43,767 nucleotides of DNA, taken from Saccharothrix sp. Its GTDB lineage: Bacteria > Actinomycetota > Actinomycetes > Mycobacteriales > Pseudonocardiaceae. The stretch covers positions 1-43,767 of the forward strand of contig NZ_JAPSLK010000063.1 in NCBI RefSeq assembly GCF_031180885.1, in the 5' to 3' direction. Of this stretch, positions 33,245 to 39,050 are shown one piece after another; position 1 is the stretch's first letter; each line of letters opens with the position of its first letter. The position numbers and the translations under genes are program-made. Under the pieces are notes generated by a model. The model had not been told where the DNA came from. It saw only the letters and a program-made list of their open reading frames with translations, and searched no databases.

Positions 33245-34048
33245 ATGACGACGAGCATCGAGGGCACGGACGCAGCGGGTGCGGATTTCGCGGGCAGGGT
33301 GGCGCTGGTCACTGGTGCCAGTCGGGGCATCGGGTACGGCGTGGCGCTGGAGTTGTTGGCGCGTGGGGCGTCGGTGACGATCACGTCGCGCAAGCCGGAC
33401 GCTGTGACGGCGGCGGCGCAGTCCTTGGCGGCAGAGGCGGGTGTGCCGGAGTCGCGGGTGCTCGCGGTTCCGGGCAACTCGGGTCGCGCGGACGACCGCG
33501 AGGAGGTCGTCACGCGGACGATCGAGCAGTTCGGCCGCCTGGACGTGCTGGTGAACAACACCGGCATCAACCCCGTCTTCGGCCCGCTCATGGAGGCGGA
33601 CCTGGGCGCGGTGCTGAAGATCTTCGACGTCAACGTGGTCGCGGCGCTCGGGTTCGTGCAGTTGGCGTGGAAGGCGTGGATGCAGGAGCACGGTGGCGCG
33701 GTGGTCAACGTGGCGTCGGTGGGCGGTCTGCGGTCGACCGGGGTGATCGCGGCGTACGGAGCCAGCAAGGCTGCCTTGATCCGGCTGACTGAAGAGCTGG
33801 CGTTGCAGTTGGGCCCGAAGGTGCGGGTGAACGCCGTCGCGCCGGCGGTGGTGAAGACGCGCTTCGCGGAGGCGCTCTACACCGGCCGGGAGGAAGAGGC
33901 GGCGCAGCACTACCCGATGAAGCGGCTCGGGTCGCCGGAGGACGTTGCCCGACTGGTGGCGTTCCTGGTGTCGGACGGGGCGTCGTGGATCACCGGGGAG
34001 ACGGTTCGCGTGGACGGGGGTCTGTTGGCGACCGGCACCCTCGCCTGA
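33245..34048 (+). CDS. Short-chain dehydrogenase/reductase
   Basis: Product of 267 residues, a classical SDR. TGASRGIG (23-30) binds NADP(H) or NAD(H), NNTG (104-107) replaces the usual NNAG, and the catalytic set is N130, S158, Y171 and K175 (YGASK). The C-terminal segment GSPEDVARLVAFLVSDGASWITGETVRVDGG is typical of FabG-like oxidoreductases. It reduces a ketone or oxidises an alcohol; the substrate cannot be given. The ATG at 33245 lacks a ribosome binding site but follows a -10-like TACATT, suggesting a leaderless message. Divergent from the ABC-F gene with 152 bp between starts. Confidence 0.92.
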   Translation: MTTSIEGTDAAGADFAGRVALVTGASRGIGYGVALELLARGASVTITSRKPDAVTAAAQSLAAEAGVPESRVLAVPGNSGRADDREEVVTRTIEQFGRLDVLVNNTGINPVFGPLMEADLGAVLKIFDVNVVAALGFVQLAWKAWMQEHGGAVVNVASVGGLRSTGVIAAYGASKAALIRLTEELALQLGPKVRVNAVAPAVVKTRFAEALYTGREEEAAQHYPMKRLGSPEDVARLVAFLVSDGASWITGETVRVDGGLLATGTLA

Positions 34049-34087
34049 CCCGCCGAACCTCGCCCCAGGCGCACGGGGCACGCCGTT

Positions 34088-34143
34088 CGCGGCGAGCGGT
34101 TCAGCGCCCGTGGGGGACGGCGGTCGCGGCGAGCGGTTCAGCG
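34088..34143. repeat. Two copies of CGCGGCGAGCGGTTCAGCG
   Basis: The 19-mer occurs exactly at 34088-34106 and 34125-34143, 37 bp apart, in the space between the convergent SDR gene and the proline/threonine-rich membrane protein. The second copy includes the stop codon of the latter. Origin unknown. Confidence 0.7.
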
Positions 34144-34626
34144 GGACGGGACCAGTGGAGCTGTGGACTGGGGTGCTGTGGACAGGGGTGGCGTCGACAG
34201 GGGTGGTGTGGCGGATGGGACCTGCGGGGCTGAGGTCGCGTCTGGGGCGGAGCTGGCTTGGGGTGCGCCGGGGACCGAGGGGAGAGGGGTTGGGGTGACC
34301 TGTGGCGGGGGTGGGGCGGTTGGGGGGTGGCTGGGGGTTGGGGCGAGGGAAGGGTGGCTGGGGTGGTTGGGGGGTGGGGGTGTTGAGGTTGAGGTGGACG
34401 GGGTGGTGCCGGTGCCGGGGGTGGGGTCGGTGGTCGGTTGGTTCAGGGCGAAGCCGGCTGCGGCTACCAGGGCTGTGGTGGTCAGGGCGCTGCTGACCAC
34501 GGCCAAGCGTCGGCGGCGGGTGCGGATGCGGTGGCCGTGCCACACGATGTCGATCGGGCCGAACGTGCTCGGCCTCGGCTTGACGTTCAGCTCGTCGAAC
34601 AACTCCTTCAAACGGTCCTCAAGCAC
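34138..34626 (-). CDS. Membrane protein with Pro/Thr-rich tail, anti-sigma candidate
   Basis: Product of 162 residues. About 38 N-terminal residues (MLEDRLKELFDELNVKPRPSTF, then a basic GHRIRTRRRR) are followed by one transmembrane helix (about 41-61) and a long external tail made almost entirely of Pro, Thr, Ser and Ala (PTPGTGTTPSTSTSTPPPP, PQVTPTPLPSVPGAPQASSAP). The start overlaps the sigma factor stop by 8 bp, so translation is coupled. This arrangement and topology suit an anti-sigma factor whose short cytoplasmic part binds the sigma factor, though no known anti-sigma motif such as a zinc-binding HxxxCxxC is present. The tail might span the cell wall. Confidence 0.72.
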   Translation of the reverse strand: MLEDRLKELFDELNVKPRPSTFGPIDIVWHGHRIRTRRRRLAVVSSALTTTALVAAAGFALNQPTTDPTPGTGTTPSTSTSTPPPPNHPSHPSLAPTPSHPPTAPPPPQVTPTPLPSVPGAPQASSAPDATSAPQVPSATPPLSTPPLSTAPQSTAPLVPSR

Positions 34627-35134
34627 CGCGTGACACCTCCTGCCACAGTTCCTCGTACGCCGGACCCAACCGCCGCCGCAACGCCTTCAGGCCGCGGTTG
34701 GTGTTGCTCTTGACGGTGCCGACCGAGCAACGCAGCGCCGCGGCCGTCTCGTCCACGCCCAGGTCGTGCCAGTACCTGAGCACCAGGACCGCGCGCTGCT
34801 TCGCCGGCACGGACCGCAGCGCCTCCCACACGACCAACTTGTCCTCGCTCAGCACCGCGGCCTCGGGCTGCTCGGGCAGTTCGCTGCGCAACTGCTCCCG
34901 CCGCCACCGCACCCGCCGCCGCTCCGCGATGAACGTGCGCACCACGATCCTCCGCAGGTAGGGCTCCAGGCCCTCGCGCCGGACCAGCTTCGGCCCGGCC
35001 AGGTACAGCTTGAGGAACGCGGCCTGCACCACGTCTTCGGCCTCGTGGTGGTTGCCGCACAACAAGTACGCGGTGAAGCGCATCGAGTCGGCGCACCGGT
35101 CGAAGTGTTCGGTGAACTCCGCGTCCCAACTCAC
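34619..35134 (-). CDS. SigE-family ECF sigma factor
   Basis: Product of 171 residues. Sigma-2 covers about 6-75 (EFTEHFDRCADSMRFTAYLLCGNHHEAEDVVQAAFLKLYLA, then LEPYLRRIVVRTFIAERRR), and sigma-4 about 105-160 (LRSVPAKQRAVLVLRYWHDLGVDETAAALRCSVGTVKSNTNRGLKALR). The wording matches the SigE family common in Streptomyces and Pseudonocardiales. The GTG at 35134 lies 4 bp after the proline-rich secreted protein's stop, and its own end overlaps the membrane protein gene by 8 bp, so it is the middle gene of a three-gene operon. It probably controls envelope genes, including possibly its own operon. Confidence 0.92.
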   Translation of the reverse strand: MSWDAEFTEHFDRCADSMRFTAYLLCGNHHEAEDVVQAAFLKLYLAGPKLVRREGLEPYLRRIVVRTFIAERRRVRWRREQLRSELPEQPEAAVLSEDKLVVWEALRSVPAKQRAVLVLRYWHDLGVDETAAALRCSVGTVKSNTNRGLKALRRRLGPAYEELWQEVSRGA

Positions 35135-35138
35135 GCCG

Positions 35139-35552
35139 TCATCGCCTCGGGGTCGGGGCGGGCCGGCCCACCGAGGGCTCGACGGGGGTGGTTGGGAGCG
35201 GGGTCACCGCGATGGGCGGCGCCGTGGGTGCGGGCGTCGCCGACGGCGGAGCGGGCGGGGCCGAAGGCGCCGGCGTGACCTGCGGGGCGGAGGGCGGCGG
35301 GGTGACCGAAGGGGCGGAAGGTGCCGGCGTGACCTGCGGCGGTGTGGGCGCGGGGGTGTCCGACGGAGCCGGTGTGACCGCCGGCGCGGAGGGCGCCGGG
35401 GTGACGGCGGGCGCGGACACGGTGGGAGCAGGGGGTGTGGTCGGCACCGCGGACGGGGTCGGCTCGCCGGACGCGCCTGCCAACGCGGGCACGGCGATGG
35501 CGATACCGCCGACGACGACCGCACCGGCCGCCAGCACGAGTCGAGTGCGCAT
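35139..35552 (-). CDS. Secreted or anchored Pro-rich repeat protein
   Basis: Product of 137 residues from the ATG at 35552, with AAGGAG six bases upstream; the frame upstream to 35675 has no such site. A signal or membrane segment occupies about 5-27 (VLAAGAVVVGGIAIAVPALAGASG). The rest is a proline-rich repeat of about ten residues, PSAPxVTPAPSxP, repeated five or more times, with no cysteine or charged cluster until the C-terminal RPAPTPRR. It is the first gene of the sigma operon and resembles the tail of the membrane protein at its end. A wall-spanning or stress-sensing structural role is a guess. Confidence 0.75.
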   Translation of the reverse strand: MRTRLVLAAGAVVVGGIAIAVPALAGASGEPTPSAVPTTPPAPTVSAPAVTPAPSAPAVTPAPSDTPAPTPPQVTPAPSAPSVTPPPSAPQVTPAPSAPPAPPSATPAPTAPPIAVTPLPTTPVEPSVGRPAPTPRR

Positions 35553-35667
35553 GACCTGCTCCTTCGCTTGGTGGACCACCTCCTCGTGGGGCCCTTCACC
35601 CCTATCCATGCGGTCGGGTCGACTGGGGGTTGTCACGAGTTCGATCAATTCTTCCGAGGTGGCGAAA

Positions 35668-35681
35668 CGGACCATGGTCCG
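35668..35681. promoter_or_regulatory. Operator palindrome CGGACCATGGTCCG
   Basis: Perfect 14-bp palindrome 64 bp upstream of the flavin reductase ATG. A second site with the same CGGAC-N4-GTCCG arms lies exactly 30 bp further on (centre to centre). Two sites about three helical turns apart suggest cooperative binding of a dimeric repressor, perhaps of the TetR, MarR or HxlR type, whose gene is not adjacent. Confidence 0.7.
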
Positions 35682-35697
35682 CTAGTGTGGCAAAAAG

Positions 35698-35711
35698 CGG
35701 ACTGCGGTCCG
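35698..35711. promoter_or_regulatory. Second operator CGGAC-TGCG-GTCCG
   Basis: Inverted repeat with 5-bp arms identical to those of the palindrome at 35668-35681. It lies between that site and the ATG at 35745, where it would overlap the start of transcription. The shared arms with different centres argue for a true binding site. Confidence 0.65.
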
Positions 35712-35744
35712 AATAAGCGAGAACGCCAAGAGCCGAGGAGAACC

Positions 35745-36368
35745 ATGGCCAAGTTGATGCACATCTCCGCCTCGCCCAGGAACAGCGACTCCGAGTCCCT
35801 GGCCATCGCCGCGACCTTCGTGGACGCCTACCGCGAGGCCCACCCCGGCGACGAGATCGAGCACTGGGACCTGTGGGACGGCACCCTCCCCGCCTTCGGC
35901 CCCACCGAGACCGACGCCAAGATGACGCTCGTCCGCGGCGGCACCCCGACCGGTGAAGCGCACGAGGCCTGGGAGGCCGTGGTCGCCGCGTTCCACCGGT
36001 TCGACGCCGCCGACCGACTGCTGTTCAGCGTCCCCATGTGGAACGCCGGCATCCCGTACGTCCTCAAGCAGTTCATCGACGTCGTCTCCCAGCCGGGCCT
36101 GCTCTGGGGCTTCGATCCGCAGACCGGCTACCTGCCGCTGCTCCAGGGCAAGAAGGCCGCCGTGGTCTACACCAGCGCCGTCTGGGCCCCCGGGCTCCCG
36201 CCGGCGTTCGGCACGGACTTCCAGTCCACCTTCTTCGACGACTGGCTGCGCTGGGCGGGCATCACCGACATCACCGCGATCCGCCACCACCCCACCGTCC
36301 TGGGCGACGTCGAGGACTCCCGCCAGACCGCGACGGCCGCCGCCCGGGAGGCCGCCAAGACCTTCTGA
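35745..36368 (+). CDS. FMN-dependent NAD(P)H oxidoreductase, AzoR-like
   Basis: Product of 207 residues with a flavodoxin-like fold. ISASPRNSDSESLAIAATF at the N-terminus binds the FMN phosphate, SVPMWNAGIPYVLKQFIDVVSQPGLLWGF is the signature of the AzoR/NQO-like group, and VVYTSAVW the third flavin loop. Such enzymes reduce quinones, azo dyes or nitro compounds by two electrons and protect against electrophiles. ATG at 35745 preceded by GAGGAGAACC. Twin palindromes lie in the promoter region, implying induction through a repressor, probably by an electrophile. The gene is convergent with the acVLRF1 gene, 18 bp away. Confidence 0.9.
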   Translation: MAKLMHISASPRNSDSESLAIAATFVDAYREAHPGDEIEHWDLWDGTLPAFGPTETDAKMTLVRGGTPTGEAHEAWEAVVAAFHRFDAADRLLFSVPMWNAGIPYVLKQFIDVVSQPGLLWGFDPQTGYLPLLQGKKAAVVYTSAVWAPGLPPAFGTDFQSTFFDDWLRWAGITDITAIRHHPTVLGDVEDSRQTATAAAREAAKTF

Positions 36369-36386
36369 CCAGCCAAGACCTTCCGA

Positions 36387-37052
36387 CTAGTCACGGACGA
36401 CGATCTCCACCGCCCGAGCGCGCCGGGCGGCCTCGTCCAGCACCGCCCGCCGCGGCTCCGGCACGTCCAGCACCCGCGGCGAGGCCAGGGCGAACACCGG
36501 GGCCAGCCGCCGGTCCGCCCGCAGCACGTCCAGCGCCTGCCGGTCACCGCCCAGCACGACCGCGTCCAGCGACCCCAGCACGGGCAGCAGCACCCGGGCC
36601 ACGTCGTCGGCCGCCGCCGCCAGCGCCACCCGCGCCTGCCCCTCCCGCCGCCGGGCGAAGCGCTGCTGCGACCAGCCACCCGCCTTGTTCCGCCCGTGCA
36701 CCTGCCGGCTGTCGGTCGTCGAGGTCACCACGGACCCGTCCACCGCCACCCCGATGCTGTGCCCGCCCAACCGCACCAGCACCAGCCCGATCCGCCGACT
36801 GGCCAGCGCCTGGGACAGCAACGGCTCCAGCACCAGACCTTCGAAGTCACCCGCAGGGGTGAAATCCCCGAACGCCGAGGCGACCGCGGCCGACGCCCCG
36901 TCCACCGCCGTGACCACGAACGACGAAGCACTGACCGAGGTCCGCAGCACACCGCCGTGCCGAGCCGCGAAGCGCGAGAACCACCCGTCCAGGCGCTCGG
37001 GCTCGACCTCCACCGCCCGCCCGCCGCCGGAGACCGGGCGGACCTTGCTCAT
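36387..37052 (-). CDS. acVLRF1-family peptidyl-tRNA hydrolase
   Basis: Product of 221 residues from the ATG at 37052. It belongs to the actinobacterial Vms1-like release factor 1 group, related to eukaryotic Vms1/ANKZF1, which frees nascent chains from tRNA on split large ribosomal subunits. The key stretch is HGRNKAGGWSQQRFARRREGQ (119-139), whose GG..Q portion (Q129 or Q130) corresponds to the GGQ-like catalytic loop, followed by the conserved RFARRRE helix. The beta core before it (LVLVRLGGHSIGVAVDGSVV) also fits. The ATG overlaps the stop of the methyltransferase-like gene by 4 bp, so translation is coupled. It probably acts in ribosome quality control in the cytoplasm. Confidence 0.85.
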   Translation of the reverse strand: MSKVRPVSGGGRAVEVEPERLDGWFSRFAARHGGVLRTSVSASSFVVTAVDGASAAVASAFGDFTPAGDFEGLVLEPLLSQALASRRIGLVLVRLGGHSIGVAVDGSVVTSTTDSRQVHGRNKAGGWSQQRFARRREGQARVALAAAADDVARVLLPVLGSLDAVVLGGDRQALDVLRADRRLAPVFALASPRVLDVPEPRRAVLDEAARRARAVEIVVRD

Positions 37053-37615
37053 GCCGGCGCCACGGCCACCCACACCGGCAGCGGGTGACCGCACTCGGCG
37101 GGCGAGAGCCGCTGGACCGCGCCGAACCCGGCACCCGCCAGCTCGTCGGAGATCTGCTCGGCGGTCAGCACCCGGTGCCGGGTGGCGACGGTGTTCGCGA
37201 CCTCCCAGGACGTCTCCCCGCGCACCAGCCGCACGACCTCCAGCGCGTAGGACTCCCCGTCCGCCGCCCAGTCCCACAGCTGCACGGTGACCTGCCGGTC
37301 CTTGCCCCGCCCGGACACCCGCGGCGGTGGCGCGGTGGGCCGCAACCGGCTCAACCGGTCCAGTTCCGGCACCGCGGCCACCAGCAGACCGCCGGGCCGC
37401 AGCGCCTGCCGGGCCAGCACCAACGCGTGGGACAGCGCATTCTCGTGGGCCAACCGGGGCAGCAGGTCGTCACCCGCGCGCACCACGTCCACCCCGACCG
37501 GCGCCGGCTCGCGCACCACGTCCAGCAGGTCGACCACCTGGTGCTCGCCCGCGCCGAGGACGGCGGCGGCCACCTCGCTCAGCGGGTCGTCCGGCACGGG
37601 TACCAGGTCGGTCAC
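37049..37615 (-). CDS. Shortened methyltransferase-like protein, partner of acVLRF1
   Basis: Product of 188 residues from the GTG at 37615; no strong alternative start exists. The C-terminal two thirds resemble the end of a class I methyltransferase: ALVLARQALRPGGLLVAAVPELDRL, then VTVQLWDWAADGESYALEVVRLVRGETSWEVANTVATRHRVLTAEQISDELAGAGF. The glycine-rich SAM-binding loop expected near the N-terminus is not seen; instead VVDLLDVV and VGVDVVRAGDDLLPRL follow directly. It may be a degenerate, non-catalytic relative or bind something other than SAM. The 4-bp overlap with acVLRF1 suggests a common task in ribosome rescue. The function is unproven. Confidence 0.7.
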   Translation of the reverse strand: MTDLVPVPDDPLSEVAAAVLGAGEHQVVDLLDVVREPAPVGVDVVRAGDDLLPRLAHENALSHALVLARQALRPGGLLVAAVPELDRLSRLRPTAPPPRVSGRGKDRQVTVQLWDWAADGESYALEVVRLVRGETSWEVANTVATRHRVLTAEQISDELAGAGFGAVQRLSPAECGHPLPVWVAVAPA

Positions 37616-37931
37616 CGGGCACACAGTAGGGCCAACCGATCGGGTTACGCCAAACGTGCTGTGGTGACCGCGTAACGCAGCGCGGCCACCACCACCGCTC
37701 AACCGATCCCGAAGGGGGTCGGTACCACCACCTCCGGCATCTCGTGCACAATGTTACCGGCGGGTTTACAGATTCCAGACCACAGGCAATCACCACTTGA
37801 CAGATCGAGTGCCACCCCAGTGAACTCGTGACCCGTATGGACCAACCATTGACTCCACCTGGTAGGCACCACCGCACTGCGTTGGCGGGTAGGGTCACTG
37901 GGGCGTGATCTAATGACAGCGGGGAGTCACA
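37616..37931. other. Divergent intergenic region before HTH/beta gene
   Basis: About 316 bp without a gene, between divergent starts. TTGACA at 37797-37802 could be a -35 element, with only a weak -10 (TGAACT) 18 bases on; TAATGA at 37910-37915 and GGGGAG just before the ATG at 37932 are also present. Several GGT/ACC-rich inverted patterns occur (GGTAC near 37720, GTTACC/GGTTAC), but no clear operator. Confidence 0.4.
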
Positions 37932-38909
37932 ATGACCAACGCTGCCGGTCGACCCAACCTGTCCGTCGACGACCTCGACTCGACGGGCCACGGCAGTCTT
38001 GCGCAGCTCCTGACCACGGGACCCTTCCCCGAGGCGCTGAGAGCCGCGATCAAGGCCAGCAGGTTGAGCCTCGACCGCATCCAGCACAGGCTCGCCCTGC
38101 GCGGGGTCACCATCAGCGTCGCCACGCTGAGCTACTGGCAGTCCGGCCGACGCCGACCTGAGCGACCCGAGTCGCTGGAGGCGCTGCGCCACCTGGAGAC
38201 CGTGCTGGGCGTGCCGCAGGCTGGCCTGTCGGCGCTGCTCGGGCCGCCGCGCCCGCGCGGCCGGCGGTCCCGGCCGACGACGATGATGCCGATCGACGCC
38301 CTGTGGGCGCGTCGCGAGCGAGTCGCCAACCTGCTGCAGAAGGTCGACACGTCCTCCGACGTCAAGCTGGGCCGGATCAGCCAGCACGACCGCATCGAGA
38401 TCGCCGCCGACGGCGGCCAGCGCTCGGTGTGGGTGCGGCAGATCCTGCGCGCCGAGCAGGACGGCCCGGACCGCTGGGCGCTGGTGTTCGAGACCGAGGA
38501 GTCCGACGTCCTGCCGGACGTGGTCAACCTGCGCAACTGCCACCTCGGCCGCTACGTCGAGGACACCGACGCCAACATCATGGTCGCCGAGCTGATGTTC
38601 GACCGCCCCCTCGCGCGGGGCGAGACGATCATCATGGAGTACGAGCTGCTGTTCGCCGAGGGCCACTACCCGGCCGGCAACAACACGTTCGCGCGCAAGT
38701 TCCGGCTGCCGGTGCGGGAGTACGTGATCGAGGTGCGCTTCGACCAGTCGTACCTGCCCGCGCGCTGCCAGCAGTTCAGCGTCCCGGCCGGCGACGACAC
38801 CCCGTCACGGCGGCGCAACCTCGCGCTGGACGCGGCGGGCGGCGTGCACGCGGTGGCGCTGGGCTTCGGCCCGGGCGTGTTCGGCATCCGCTGGGAGTGG
38901 CCGAAGTAA
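37932..38909 (+). CDS. HTH-domain protein with C-terminal beta-rich domain
   Basis: Product of 325 residues. After a short disordered start, a helical region (about 28-105) looks like an XRE-type DNA-binding domain: FPEALRAAIKASRLSLDRIQHRLALRGVTISVATLSYWQSGRRRPERPESLEALRHLETVLGV. It is followed by an Arg-rich linker (GPPRPRGRRSRP). The rest (about 120-325) is predicted beta-rich, with no known effector motif and ending GVFGIRWEWPK. I recognise the pattern from actinobacterial proteins annotated as XRE-family regulators but know no function. ATG at 37932 with GGGGAG five bases upstream. It is monocistronic, ending at a strong hairpin. Confidence 0.78.
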   Translation: MTNAAGRPNLSVDDLDSTGHGSLAQLLTTGPFPEALRAAIKASRLSLDRIQHRLALRGVTISVATLSYWQSGRRRPERPESLEALRHLETVLGVPQAGLSALLGPPRPRGRRSRPTTMMPIDALWARRERVANLLQKVDTSSDVKLGRISQHDRIEIAADGGQRSVWVRQILRAEQDGPDRWALVFETEESDVLPDVVNLRNCHLGRYVEDTDANIMVAELMFDRPLARGETIIMEYELLFAEGHYPAGNNTFARKFRLPVREYVIEVRFDQSYLPARCQQFSVPAGDDTPSRRRNLALDAAGGVHAVALGFGPGVFGIRWEWPK

Positions 38910-38935
38910 AGATCGCGTTGCCGGCCCGAAGTCGC

Positions 38936-38967
38936 GAAGGCCCCCGGACACCGGTCCGGGGGCCTTC
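38936..38967. terminator. Strong bidirectional hairpin terminator
   Basis: A 14-bp perfect stem (GAAGGCCCCCGGAC and complement) around ACCG, 27 bp after the stop at 38909 and between convergent genes. T-rich bases follow only weakly on the plus strand (TTCGTCGT). Confidence 0.85.
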
Positions 38968-38994
38968 GTCGTACCAACGGTTTGCGCCGTTCGG

Positions 38995-39026
38995 CGGACC
39001 GGCCCCGTGGCACCGGGGCCGGTCCG
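38995..39026. terminator. Second hairpin between convergent genes
   Basis: A 12-bp perfect stem (CGGACCGGCCCC and complement) around GTGGCACC, followed on the plus strand by AACCAGTTTT. It starts 25 bp after the protease stop on the minus strand. With the hairpin at 38936 it forms a tandem barrier to read-through in both directions. Confidence 0.75.
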
Positions 39027-39050
39027 TCAACCAGTTTTAACCGCGGTCGA

